A stretch of 31,671 nucleotides of DNA from an uncultured Helicobacter sp. (GTDB lineage Bacteria; Campylobacterota; Campylobacteria; Campylobacterales; Helicobacteraceae): contig CALVBL010000018.1 of the NCBI GenBank assembly GCA_944325775.1, positions 1-31,671 of the forward strand, written 5' to 3'. This document shows, piece by piece, positions 15,850 to 22,958 of the stretch. The notes below the pieces were generated by a model. That model was not told the DNA's origin. It ran no database searches and worked only from the letters and a program-made list of their open reading frames with translations. The position numbers were made by a program, and so were the translations under genes. Position 1 is the stretch's first letter. The number at the start of each line of letters is the position of its first letter.

Positions 15850-16650
15850 TTATGTGGAAATTTATGAGGATTAAAACACTTCTTATCCCTGTTGGGACAA
15901 AAAGATATTTTTATCCCAACCTTAGCGGATACCTTTAGAGTCTTACAACTCCAATAGAAGTTCTGTTTTCTACATAACACTAACTTACTATCCTAATACA
16001 ACAACACAGACATAGCTATCCTACATACATCCAAAAGGATATACACAGAAAAACACTAAAGCTTGTATTGGAGTAAAGTAAAGTAGAGTAGAGTGTAGAT
16101 ATAGAATATTCTAAGCAAAAAAAAGACAATACTATCCCCAATGGGGATTTGCATTAGAAAAAACAAAACCCCTATGGGAATTGTAATAGTGAGAGAGAAC
16201 TCACTTCCCTTGCATTATGATATACACCATAATGACTAACATACTACGATGTGGTTTTCCACGCCCAATATACATCAAAGTTAAAACTATGACATATTGT
16301 AGTAATGGCTGTTTTATAGCTCAAGGCTATAGGGTGCTTTAATAAAAACTAAAGACCGTGATTATCAATAAAATTGATAACGAAAAAAATTTATGAGGTC
16401 ATAATGGCATGGGAGAGTAAATAAGAATACATATAAACTAAAAAATCCTAACCCCAAAAAAGACCATTTTTCATTTTTTTCAACTTCTATAATAGCCTAC
16501 ACAACGAGTTTTAAGGCACTTTTATTGAGTAAAAAGTATCACAGTGATACTTTTTACTCAAATCATACTCATAGAATATCGTTCCTACTTGACAAACCAA
16601 GTGTAAAAAATTATAAAATAAAAAAATTTTTTTTATTTGATTTTTTTGTG
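15850..16650. other. gene-free, hairpin-rich stretch
   Basis: No credible ORF lies on either strand. Perfect or near-perfect hairpins are at 15891-15920 (7 bp, one mismatch, then 5 bp, GATA loop), 16134-16148, 16188-16205, 16213-16234, 16315-16331 and 16372-16390, and the large terminator-like palindrome is at 16526-16560. A 5-nt tandem repeat (AGTAA/AGTAG, five units) is at 16072-16096. Such density suggests structured RNA or the non-coding end of a lost mobile element. No known RNA family was recognised. Confidence 0.5.
16526..16560. terminator. 17-bp perfect inverted repeat, bidirectional terminator
   Basis: Arms 16526-16542 and 16544-16560 are exact inverted copies around one central A. 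The core stem GTATCAC/GTGATAC is flanked by A5 on the left and T5 on the right. That gives an intrinsic terminator shape on both strands. An operator or a transposon end is a less likely reading. Confidence 0.6.
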
Positions 16651-16651
16651 C

Positions 16652-16657
16652 TATAAT
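16652..16657 (+). promoter_or_regulatory. putative -10 box before the broken methyltransferase
   Basis: A perfect TATAAT box is preceded by a very AT-rich stretch with T runs. It lies about 47 nt upstream of ATG 16704. It now drives only a truncated gene and may have belonged to an upstream gene lost at the truncation point. Confidence 0.45.
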
Positions 16658-16703
16658 TTATCATGTTAGAGAACTTCTGAAGATTGTAGCCTTTATTCTT
16701 CTT

Positions 16704-17423
16704 GTGTTTGTTGTTATGTTATGGTATCAAAAAGGCTTTAGTGATGAAAGAGGCAATGTGTTTTTTGGGATTTTGCGTTATCTGGCACACTTTAGACCAA
16801 AGGTGGTGTTTTTAGAAAATGTTAAAAATCTTGTAAGACACGATAAGGGCAAGACCTTTGTTATCATACAGCAAGAGTTGCATAAGTTAGGATATTTGAT
16901 ACATTTTAAAGTGCTAAATACTTGTGAATATGCCAATATTCCACAAAATAGAGAAAGAGTGTATATAGTAGGTTTTTTAGACAAAAAATGTATGAAGACT
17001 TTAGCTTCCCAAGCCCCAAGAAACTCACAAAACCATACAAGATATAATCGACAAACAAGCAAATGAGGGGTTTTACTACAACAAAACCAAATATTATGCA
17101 GAGTTAAAAAAAACTATGCAAAACAAAAACACACTCTATCAGTGGCGTAGGCATTATGTCAGAGAAAACAAAAGCAATCTATGCCCTACCTTGACAGCAA
17201 ATATGGGGACAGGAGGACATAATGTCCTTTAGTGCTTGATTGTAAAGATATACGAAAACTGACACCTAGAGAATGTGCGAGGTTTCAAGGTTTTGATGAT
17301 AGCTTTGTCTTGCCCCAATCCTTATCAAACGCAACACTTTATAAGCAAATAGGCAATAGTGTTAGTGTAGGTGTAGTAGAAGCTATCGCAAAAAATATTA
17401 AGGAAGCAATGAATGCAAATTGA
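16704..17423 (+). pseudogene. C5-cytosine DNA methyltransferase, truncated and frameshifted
   Basis: The readable parts belong to a Dcm-type cytosine-5 methyltransferase. YQKGFSDERGNVFFGILRYL and KVVFLENVKNL contain the catalytic-domain ENV motif VI, then YANIPQNRERVYIVGF is motif VIII. After a shift near 16990 comes MYEDFSFPSPKKLT, and after another near 17030 TIQDIIDKQANEGFYYN to PTLTANMGTGGHN. After a third near 17222 come PLVLDCKDIRKLTPRECARF and the motif X segment YKQIGNSVSVGVVEAIAKNI. The N-terminal SAM-binding motif I and the PCQ motif IV are missing, replaced by a hydrophobic stretch that fits no methyltransferase. Each shift is repaired by adding one base, two of them in A runs. The gene cannot make an active enzyme as read. 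No cognate endonuclease is adjacent. Confidence 0.85.
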
Positions 17424-17478
17424 TGATTTTGTAGCAAAAAATATAGAAGCATTTAATCAGTCTCAAAGAGGAGAGTGA

Positions 17479-17643
17479 ATGGAATTAATAATTCAAATTT
17501 GTGTATTGTCAATACTTGTCTGCTTTAGTCTTTTGGTATGCACAATATGTGTTTTTACCATTATGGGAATCATCAAAACAAACATAGACTACTTTACTTT
17601 TAAGAAAGATAAAAAGGCTGAAAATGTGAAAAATGTGGAATAA
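17479..17643 (+). CDS. 54-residue small membrane protein
   Basis: ATG 17479 has a GAGGAGA site just upstream (17468-17474). The product has one long hydrophobic segment, residues 3-32 (IIQICVLSILVCFSLLVCTI then CVFTIMGII), and a Lys-rich cytoplasmic-looking tail (FKKDKKAENVKNVE). It begins immediately after the stop of a 21-codon frame that overlaps the methyltransferase end, so it may be translationally coupled. The family is unknown. Small membrane proteins of this shape occur as type I-like toxins or membrane anchors, but nothing here decides that. Confidence 0.5.
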   Translation: MELIIQICVLSILVCFSLLVCTICVFTIMGIIKTNIDYFTFKKDKKAENVKNVE

Positions 17644-17684
17644 AAGCAATGTGCTTTTTGCAAAGAAAGCCCAAATAATTTATA

Positions 17685-18005
17685 ATGCTACTCTATATTT
17701 CACAACAAGGAGAATACAAAAGCGATGAGGTTGTTAAACATCCACCCATCGGTTTATCATCAATCATTTTTGACGATTCTCAACTTTTTATCGGTGAGGG
17801 TGGATTAAGGATTGAGGACCCAAATATGATACTGCTTATCAGGAAGCACCATATCCAAAATATAGTATTCAACAAAAAAGAGAACTCAATAAGCTTTATT
17901 CTTGGTGGCAATTCTGTTATCAAAGAACAGGAAGTCAAGTTTAGCTCCGAGTTGTTGTTTCAATTCTATATGCGCTTACTAGCAAATATCTACCTCAATG
18001 CTTAG
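17685..18005 (+). CDS. hypothetical protein, 106 residues
   Basis: A soluble, mixed alpha/beta protein starting MLLYISQQGEYKSDEVV. No signal peptide, membrane span or known motif is visible. The pattern of short strands (SSIIFDDSQLFIGEGGLRIE, HIQNIVFNKKENSISFILGG) followed by one helix (SSELLFQFYMRLLANIYL) resembles a small beta-sheet domain. The start codon lacks a clear ribosome-binding site, so the true start is uncertain. It lies 41 nt after the small membrane protein and 13 nt before the beta-barrel gene, so the three may be co-transcribed. Confidence 0.55.
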   Translation: MLLYISQQGEYKSDEVVKHPPIGLSSIIFDDSQLFIGEGGLRIEDPNMILLIRKHHIQNIVFNKKENSISFILGGNSVIKEQEVKFSSELLFQFYMRLLANIYLNA

Positions 18006-18018
18006 AAAAGGACAAAGT

Positions 18019-18744
18019 ATGAGTAAGATTCGCTATATCTTCATAGTGTGTTTTTTTGTGCTACATATTGGCTTTGCTCAAGAGCAGAGCGATACGAAAA
18101 AGCAACCAGAGTATAAAAAGCTAGATTGGAAACTGAATCTAGAGCTTGCTTCTGGATTCCAAAGATTTCGCAGTGATAGTATTAAACACCACTCCAGCCG
18201 ATACACAAATGTATTTTTAAAAGTAGGTGTAGCTTATCGTCCGACTTATTGTTTTGGTGTGGATTTCTATACAGGGATAGGAGCACAAGGACTTACTTTT
18301 TTGCCTAATTATCGTCAGCCGACTATCGCGCAAGAGGACTTAGAGAAACTAAAAGATATGGTTACCGATCCTCAGCTTATCGCAAATATTCAAAATGCCA
18401 TACAAACAGGCAATTTTTCTGATGTCCTGAATTTTGTTGGGTGGGGGAGCTTTGATTACAATTATTTAAGAAGCGAAACAAAATACTCTTTTAGCTCCTA
18501 TGTCGTGCCATTTGATGTGCGGTTTGCCTATTATCTTGGCAATAAGGCTAAGTTGTATGTGAGCTTGACCTATAACAAAGGCGGGCTCATTGATGATGCT
18601 AGTGTTTTTATCGGTAGCACTTTTGAGTTTATTGATGTTAAGTTGGGTTATAGTTTTTATTTTTCAGACCATACACACAAGGATAGGAGAGTAGAATACA
18701 TCAGTGGTTTGCCCATTACTTTTGCAGTTGGGCTAACATGGTAG
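18019..18744 (+). CDS. outer-membrane beta-barrel protein
   Basis: A 241-residue secreted protein from ATG 18019, chosen over ATG 17998 because AAGGAC lies just before it. Residues 1-20 (MSKIRYIFIVCFFVLHIGFA) are a signal peptide with likely cleavage before QEQ. The rest alternates polar and aromatic residues in strands typical of small 8-10-stranded porin-like barrels (FLKVGVAYRPTYCFGVDFYT, VVPFDVRFAYYLGNKAKLYV, IDVKLGYSFYF). The last residues, FAVGLTW, end in the aromatic C-terminal signal used by the BAM complex. It should sit in the outer membrane; ligand and partners are unknown. It does not look like the large Helicobacter Hop adhesins. Confidence 0.72.
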   Translation: MSKIRYIFIVCFFVLHIGFAQEQSDTKKQPEYKKLDWKLNLELASGFQRFRSDSIKHHSSRYTNVFLKVGVAYRPTYCFGVDFYTGIGAQGLTFLPNYRQPTIAQEDLEKLKDMVTDPQLIANIQNAIQTGNFSDVLNFVGWGSFDYNYLRSETKYSFSSYVVPFDVRFAYYLGNKAKLYVSLTYNKGGLIDDASVFIGSTFEFIDVKLGYSFYFSDHTHKDRRVEYISGLPITFAVGLTW

Positions 18745-18745
18745 T

Positions 18746-19018
18746 ATGAGGGTTGTTGGTATGGCAGATTCTGCTAATAGGTTTGTCCAAAATACTGTAT
18801 CTAATGTAGCCTTTTATAGTCCTGCTGGAGGAATGTCTAAAGTTCTTACTAACACAGGAATGATAAGTCCCAATAGCCCGTATGCTATGGGAATTGGTAA
18901 GCATAACCAAATGATTACTAACCAAGCCCTAAGGCAAGAAAATGCTATGGGTAGTGGCACCGCTGGGGGAGGGGTGACTAAGAGTGTGAATGAAATGAGT
19001 GGTAACCTAAATCATTAG
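18746..19018 (+). CDS. Gly-rich C-terminal fragment, cassette copy 1
   Basis: A 90-residue ORF starts 2 nt after the beta-barrel gene. It is a shorter relative of the 21217-21729 product. Shared features are a conserved block (LTNTGMISPNSPYAMGIG here, LSNVGAISAESSYAMGIG there) and a GTAGGGV tail encoded by a 22-nt identical stretch (18954-18975 and 21674-21695). The middle region present in the other copy is absent. The sequence looks like the C-terminal tail of a larger, Ala/Gly/Ser-rich protein, possibly a TrbL/VirB6-type secretion component, but that is a guess. It ends convergently, overlapping by 4 nt the decayed minus-strand gene at 19015-19396. Confidence 0.45.
   Translation: MRVVGMADSANRFVQNTVSNVAFYSPAGGMSKVLTNTGMISPNSPYAMGIGKHNQMITNQALRQENAMGSGTAGGGVTKSVNEMSGNLNH
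18954..18975 (+). repeat. 22-nt exact repeat, copy 1
   Basis: Identical to 21674-21695. It encodes the GTAGGGV segment at the end of both cassette fragments and contains an unusually G-rich run (GGGGGAGGGG) for this AT-rich region. Confidence 0.85.
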
Positions 19019-19396
19019 GCTACAATTCTATATGTTCCTTCTTTGACTAATGCTTTAACTTTTTGTAGTATTTCTTGATTTTTTGGATGTTGAGCTTATT
19101 CTCTCGTTTCATCAGTCCAAATATAACCAAATCCTGTTGCTCCTTTAATTGGAGCTACAATTTTAACTTCTCCATTCTCTATTAAGTCTGCCCACATATC
19201 TTGCGTAATTTCAGGGTATGTTTTTGGAGAGAATCTAAACCCCTCTCTTCACTTCCATATCCCACGCACTCCAATACGCTTCCTCCTCCATTTTTCGCAT
19301 TTCGTATTCTTGCTGCACGATTTCTCTTGCTATCTCATCTGCACTTGGTGTAAATACCGCTGCCCATAATGCTGCGTTTGCTACATCGTTACTCAT
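19015..19396 (-). pseudogene. decayed paralogue of the 145-residue cassette protein
   Basis: ATG 19396 with a GGGAG site begins MSNDVANAALWAAVFTPSAD, then EEEAYWSAWDMEVKRG. An extra G in a G run near 19238 shifts the frame, after which FRFSPKTYPEITQDMWADLI then ENGEVKIVAPIKGATGFGYI is readable. An in-frame TAA near 19094 interrupts DETRE-AQHPKNQ before the natural end TYRIVA. Each block aligns with the intact protein at 21735-22172 (EAYWSAWDFA, MSTDRIAELIECGEIQLI, LVAFLWVDESRDEAQ, SFRVVS). The upstream 45 nt are also similar to that gene's leader. It is a broken copy of the same gene. Confidence 0.75.
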
Positions 19397-19427
19397 AGTA
19401 TACTCCCTTCAATCAATTTTGTGAGGC

Positions 19428-19433
19428 ATTATA
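19428..19433 (-). promoter_or_regulatory. -10 box of the decayed cassette gene
   Basis: TATAAT followed by GC is read on the minus strand, 32 nt before ATG 19396. The same TATAATGC-type box stands about the same distance before the other three minus-strand cassette genes (22203-22208, 22865-22870, 23482-23487). Confidence 0.5.
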
Positions 19434-19494
19434 ATCAAACTTTAGAGAAAATGCAATCCGCATTTGTCTCATCCTCTTAATATGAATGTTGTGT

Positions 19495-19500
19495 TATACT
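19495..19500 (+). promoter_or_regulatory. putative -10 box of the DUF2726 gene
   Basis: TATACT lies 31 nt before the GTG start at 19532, with an AAAGGA site between them. It is in a short AT-rich gap between two divergent genes. Confidence 0.4.
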
Positions 19501-19531
19501 CTAAGAAAATATTAAAGAAAGGACATATACG

Positions 19532-20449
19532 GTGCAAATAGACATGAAATATTTGGAGGAGCAGTTAAAGACAACAGCAGAAGTGGTAAGTCAAAACATT
19601 CAGGCAGTGGTTGACACATCGATACAAACGATTAATGCCTCGGATGCTTCGGATAAAGCGTGGCTTGGATTGGTAATATGCTTCATTGTTCTGTATATTT
19701 TTATGCTCATTAAAAAAACAAATAAACACAACAAGGAGCAAAGTCCTAAACAAAACGATATGCCAAATAATGCGCAGTTTCCAGTGCCTAATGTTAGCAA
19801 TACAAATAATCAACTTGTGCATAATCCCAATATACTAACGCCACTACCACAAATTTCACATACCCCCACAACAAGCATCACTCTCTTACAAGCCAATAAT
19901 ACACAACAACTCCCCCTTGAACAACAAGATACAATACTAGATCGTCTTACAAGAGCAAGAAACATTAGTGGATATTCAAGCAAGAAGATTCTCAATAGAG
20001 AGGAAAGGGCATTATTTAAATATTTTTTAGCAATACTTGGAGAAATCAAACAAGAATTAAGACTTAACTCGCAAGGTGGGCTTAGCTTGAATCCACAGGT
20101 TTCGCTCAATTCCTTTGTAAATTATAAAGAAGGTAGTGAGGATTATCGTATTGGATATGGATTGTATGTTGATTTTCTAATAACCAAATTTCACGCGCCA
20201 CTGGTAGTAATCGAATATCATGGTGGAGGACATTTTATCGGCGATAAAAAACGCATAGAAGATAATGATAAAACAAAACAGGTGATTTGTGATTATATAA
20301 ATGTGCCACTGATAGTTCTCACAACAGAGGAAGTGACCATCACTAAAAACAACAAAGATCTTTGCGTGCAAACAAACGAGGATACTAGGCGGCACATAAT
20401 TTCTGTAATCAAAGAATGCTATATGCGACAAGAAAACAATAGTGCATGA
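19532..20449 (+). CDS. membrane-anchored DUF2726 nuclease-like protein
   Basis: A 305-residue protein from GTG 19532, which fits the AAGGA site better than ATG 19544. Residues 44-61 are a single membrane span (LGLVICFIVLYIFMLIKK). Residues 62-135 are a Pro/Asn/Gln-rich flexible linker. Residues about 150-290 are a DUF2726 domain: ILNREERALFKYFLAILGEI, then a PQVSLNSFV strand, YGLYVDFLI, LVVIEYHGGGHFIGDKKR and VPLIVLTTEE. The VDF and VIEYHGGGH elements match the D-(E/D)xK-like core of restriction-endonuclease-fold proteins, with E-Y-H where an E/QxK motif is usual. Relatives are often phage- or element-associated and may cleave nucleic acid; activity is unproven. A cytoplasmic catalytic domain tethered to the inner membrane is implied. 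Confidence 0.72.
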   Translation: MQIDMKYLEEQLKTTAEVVSQNIQAVVDTSIQTINASDASDKAWLGLVICFIVLYIFMLIKKTNKHNKEQSPKQNDMPNNAQFPVPNVSNTNNQLVHNPNILTPLPQISHTPTTSITLLQANNTQQLPLEQQDTILDRLTRARNISGYSSKKILNREERALFKYFLAILGEIKQELRLNSQGGLSLNPQVSLNSFVNYKEGSEDYRIGYGLYVDFLITKFHAPLVVIEYHGGGHFIGDKKRIEDNDKTKQVICDYINVPLIVLTTEEVTITKNNKDLCVQTNEDTRRHIISVIKECYMRQENNSA

Positions 20450-20586
20450 GAGATTGATAAAGATTTTGATATAATGGTTGGAACAATTCACACAAAGGAA
20501 CATTCTCAATTAAACTAAATAATCAAGAGATTAAAAAATAACAAGGCTTGCAAACTCGCATTTCCTATAACTTAGGCTTAAGCCAA

Positions 20587-21081
20587 CTATTTTATGGCTT
20601 TGCAACAATCCTTGCATTTCCATACGCCATTTGCGGTGTTAGACATGTTCTTATGACATAGTAATACTCCTGTTCCACTACCTATCTTTTGGTGTTTTGT
20701 CATAACCAACACGATTCCTGGTGTGGTTTTATCCGCTTGTTCATCAAAATAAATTGGAAGCAAAAACCCAATTTCGCCAAAATAAATCTGAGGAATTGCA
20801 AACTTATAGTCCCTTCTAGTTCTTTTTAGGGACAATTCTATCTCCTCTTTCAGTCTTCTGCGAAGATCGTGGGTTCTGCCTTGATACAAATTTTGAATTT
20901 CGATAGGGAAACGCTCTTTTAGGTGCTTTTCATCTAAAATATGATCATAATCTGTTTTGTCCATATTTACAGCACTTGTGTCCAAAATCACATCACTCAA
21001 CTCCGTAAAGAATTTAACAGGCTTAATATCTGCACCTATAAATCCTTCTGGCAAATCAGAATCATCGGAAAATCTTTCCAT
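20587..21081 (-). CDS. DUF3825-like protein, apparently 5'-truncated
   Basis: 164 residues resembling the C-terminal half of DUF3825 proteins: FTELSDVILDTSAVNMDKTD, then a helix, RRDYKFAIPQIYFGEIGFLL and TPGIVLVMTKHQKI. The listed start ATG 21081 has no ribosome-binding site, and coding-like sequence continues upstream in frame (SQNCYNDIFLVLKKTGGKAS) to about 21175. At that point it meets the equally truncated start of the plus-strand gene at 21217. The N-terminal half of the family is missing, so it is probably a remnant. Two CxxC-type Cys pairs near the end (CKDCCKAIK) are a local addition. Function unknown; the assignment to DUF3825 is by pattern only. Confidence 0.5.
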   Translation of the reverse strand: MERFSDDSDLPEGFIGADIKPVKFFTELSDVILDTSAVNMDKTDYDHILDEKHLKERFPIEIQNLYQGRTHDLRRRLKEEIELSLKRTRRDYKFAIPQIYFGEIGFLLPIYFDEQADKTTPGIVLVMTKHQKIGSGTGVLLCHKNMSNTANGVWKCKDCCKAIK

Positions 21082-21216
21082 TTTAAATTTGGCAGGAATA
21101 TTATCTGTGCACGCACTAGCCTTTCCTCCAGTTTTCTTTAAAACAAGAAAAATGTCATTATAGCAATTCTGTGATATTTTAGTGGTGGTAGTGCCCTTGC
21201 CTCTGCATTCACGAGT

Positions 21217-21729
21217 ATGGGTATGAGCACATCTACCTTTGGGGCGATGAGCTCTGGTGCGGCAGCAGCAGGACAGATAGCAGGAGCTGCAGCCACAATC
21301 CTACCTGGTGGAGCTATGGCTAGAACACTTAGCAATGTTGGAGCTATATCTGCAGAGAGTAGTTATGCTATGGGTATAGGAAGTGCTAGGGTGGCAACTT
21401 CTAAAAATGCTACCACTGCTCTAAATAGTGCCAATGCGTATATGGATAAATTTGGAGGATTTTCTGCTAATGTAGAAACATTGAAGAGAGAAATGAATCT
21501 AGCACACCATAACTACCAAAACGCACTTGGCACATCAAATGTTACTCAAGCCAAAACAACTTGGCTTAATGCACAAAGAGCCTATAATAATGCCATAAAC
21601 ACACAAAAAAGTATGCAAAGAAACTACAATGCCCTCTCACCTCAAGCAAGGGACATTGTTGATAGGAATATGGGTGGCACCGCTGGGGGAGGGGTAGAAA
21701 GCAGAGTTGCAAACAGAGCTTGGGAATAA
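21217..21729 (+). CDS. Gly/Ala-rich C-terminal fragment, cassette copy 2
   Basis: A 170-residue ORF. In-frame coding-like sequence already runs before ATG 21217 (FSGGSALASAFTS from about 21178) and no ribosome-binding site precedes it, so this is the 3' part of a larger gene. Order: Gly/Ala/Ser-rich helix (GAMSSGAAAAGQIAGAAATI), block LSNVGAISAESSYAMGIG, a helical part (REMNLAHHNYQNALGTSN, TQAKTTWLNAQRAYNNA), then the GGTAGGGV tail. Copy 1 (18746-19018) shares the first block and the tail. A third piece (23551-23665) shares the helical part at about 94% nucleotide identity. A secretion-system or polymorphic-toxin tail is possible, not shown. It converges on the 145-residue gene 5 nt away. Confidence 0.5.
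   Translation: MGMSTSTFGAMSSGAAAAGQIAGAAATILPGGAMARTLSNVGAISAESSYAMGIGSARVATSKNATTALNSANAYMDKFGGFSANVETLKREMNLAHHNYQNALGTSNVTQAKTTWLNAQRAYNNAINTQKSMQRNYNALSPQARDIVDRNMGGTAGGGVESRVANRAWE
21486..21590 (+). repeat. 105-nt direct repeat, copy A
   Basis: Matches 23556-23660 with six mismatches by eye (about 94%). It covers the helical segment of the cassette protein. Both copies read in the same frame and orientation. Confidence 0.85.
21674..21695 (+). repeat. 22-nt exact repeat, copy 2
   Basis: Identical to 18954-18975, encoding the GTAGGGV tail of the cassette fragments. Confidence 0.85.
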
Positions 21730-21734
21730 AATAA

Positions 21735-22172
21735 TCAGGAAACAACTCTGAATGATTCTTTGCTCTTTTGTTCCTTTACTCTTTGAAGGTAACTTTGATA
21801 TGTAGCCCATTGAGCCTCGTCTCTACTCTCATCTACCCATAAAAATGCAACAAGTTTGCTTGTATGAAAATGAATAAGTTGTATTTCTCCACATTCAATA
21901 AGTTCAGCTATTCTATCAGTAGACATACCACCAAATATAGGTTTATCTTTAAACCTTGGAATACCATTCTCTGGGTGCAATCGTAGGTCTTCTATAGTTT
22001 TCTGTTTATACGCAAAATCCCACGCACTCCAGTAGGCTTCATCACAATTCTTTTGGTGCTGTGCTTTAGCTTCTTTACTCCAGTATTTATAGTCTATAGG
22101 TATATTTGTATCCACTGGTCCTGCAAAACTCTGTCCTAGCAAATATCCCATTGCAAAATCGCCAAATCCCAT
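21735..22172 (-). CDS. 145-residue cassette protein, intact copy
   Basis: ATG 22172 has a GGAG site and a TATAAT box 31 nt upstream. The N-terminus MGFGDFAMGYLLGQSFAGPV is Gly-rich and hydrophobic enough for membrane association but is not a classic signal peptide. The rest is soluble-looking, with YWSAWDFAYK, a domain MSTDRIAELIECGEIQLIHF then KLVAFLWVDESRDEAQ, and a helical end. A decayed paralogue lies at 19015-19396 in the same convergent arrangement with a Gly-rich fragment. That repeated pairing suggests the two partners travel together, for example as effector tail and cognate immunity or adaptor protein. This is inference; no known family was recognised. Confidence 0.6.
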   Translation of the reverse strand: MGFGDFAMGYLLGQSFAGPVDTNIPIDYKYWSKEAKAQHQKNCDEAYWSAWDFAYKQKTIEDLRLHPENGIPRFKDKPIFGGMSTDRIAELIECGEIQLIHFHTSKLVAFLWVDESRDEAQWATYQSYLQRVKEQKSKESFRVVS

Positions 22173-22202
22173 TAGTAACTCCTTTCAATCAATTTTGTAG
22201 GC

Positions 22203-22208
22203 ATTATA
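22203..22208 (-). promoter_or_regulatory. -10 box of the 145-residue cassette gene
   Basis: TATAAT then GC on the minus strand, 31 nt before ATG 22172. The sequence from here to the start codon resembles that before the decayed copy (19397-19433). Confidence 0.5.
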
Positions 22209-22324
22209 GCTAAAGCTTTGGAGAGTTGCAAGTGGGGTGGTGTTTTTGTGCTTAGATAATGTTTTGGCTGGTAAAGAGAAGGTGGAATTTGGGCAGCGCA
22301 AGCACAATGGATTGTTTATGAGCT

Positions 22325-22591
22325 TTAGAATAGTTCGCTATGTGAGCCTATCCTTAAAGCTTTGAGTATTAGCAAATCTTTTCTTTTTTCATAGATGAGT
22401 AGTAAGTCTGGTTTGATATGGCAATCTCTGCATTTAGAGTATTTGCCACTTAGCGCATGATCTTTATATTTTGCTTCTAATTTTTCTTCGTTACAGAGTC
22501 TTTGTAAAACACTCATAACTTGTTCTAAATCTTGAGACTTTAGCTTTTTAGCATCTTTGACAAATCTTTTGCTCAAGTATAATTGATACAT
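22325..22591 (-). CDS. YafQ/RelE-family mRNA interferase toxin
   Basis: 88 residues, the normal size for the YafQ branch of the RelE superfamily. Features are the N-terminal helices MYQLYLSKRFVKDAKKLKSQ, then KYKDHALSGKYSKCRDCHIK, DLLLIYEKRKDLLILKALRI and the end GSHSELF. The His residues in KDH, CHIK and GSHS correspond to the catalytic set of YafQ-type toxins, which cut mRNA on the ribosome. The start is 3 nt after the antitoxin stop, a typical antitoxin-first operon. Proteins of this type occur in H. pylori (HP0892/HP0894). A second, frameshifted copy lies at 22959-23227. Confidence 0.87.
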   Translation of the reverse strand: MYQLYLSKRFVKDAKKLKSQDLEQVMSVLQRLCNEEKLEAKYKDHALSGKYSKCRDCHIKPDLLLIYEKRKDLLILKALRIGSHSELF

Positions 22592-22594
22592 TGG

Positions 22595-22834
22595 TTATAT
22601 TATGCCTTCTGCCTTAAACGCTTCCTCAACACTATTGTAAAGTTTTAATGTGCCATTTTTTCTTTGTTCTTCAAATTCTCTTTCGCACTCATCAAGACTT
22701 TTGAGGAAATCCTTAGAATACTCATCAGGAGCGTTATACTCTTTTGTTGTTTTGAGTGTTGCTTGTATGCTTTTAGTAAAATTCTCAAGCGCAGGTAAAT
22801 GCTCTGCTTTAACATTCTCTATAATCAAAGTCAT
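22595..22834 (-). CDS. RelB/DinJ-like antitoxin
   Basis: 79 residues from ATG 22834, chosen because AAGGAG lies 6 nt upstream; the upstream in-frame extension is leader sequence shared with the other pair. It is acidic, with an N-terminal MTLIIENVKAEHLPALENF that should form the dimerisation/DNA-binding part. The C-terminal helix ECEREFEEQRKNGTLKLYNS should wrap the toxin. It would neutralise the YafQ-like toxin encoded next and repress the operon. The TACAAT box at 22870-22865 is the probable promoter. Confidence 0.8.
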   Translation of the reverse strand: MTLIIENVKAEHLPALENFTKSIQATLKTTKEYNAPDEYSKDFLKSLDECEREFEEQRKNGTLKLYNSVEEAFKAEGII

Positions 22835-22864
22835 GTTTTCTCCTTGTTTCTTATCCTTTCTTGC

Positions 22865-22870
22865 ATTGTA
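22865..22870 (-). promoter_or_regulatory. -10 box of toxin-antitoxin pair 1
   Basis: TACAAT then GC on the minus strand, 31 nt before the antitoxin ATG. The flanking sequence (ATATTGGC just upstream) is nearly the same as before pair 2. Confidence 0.5.
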
Positions 22871-22958
22871 GCCAATATCAAGGAAAAATACAATATGCTT
22901 AAACCAGCAAAGAGAGTGGCAGTTTGGGCGAATGGACTGGATTGTGTCTTTGTGAGCC

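Noticed and set aside
15891..15920. Strong hairpin as the insertion target of a group IIC intron
   Set aside because: Group IIC introns insert directly after a terminator stem, but this stem is about 40 nt from the intron's 5' junction.
15792..15980. 62-codon minus-strand ORF
   Set aside because: It spans the 5' junction of the group II intron, has no ribosome-binding site and shows no protein-like pattern.
16311..16390. tracrRNA-like or CRISPR-repeat-like sequence (GTTTTATAGC followed by stems)
   Set aside because: There is no repeat array, no cas gene and no second copy of the motif in the window; the similarity is to a few bases only.
17413..17478. 21-codon frame overlapping the methyltransferase end and stopping just before the small membrane protein
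   Set aside because: No independent ribosome-binding site and no protein character; kept only as possible coupling context.
20574..20583. GGCTTAAGCC palindrome as a terminator between DUF2726 and DUF3825 genes
   Set aside because: Only 10 bp with no loop and no T run; insufficient support.
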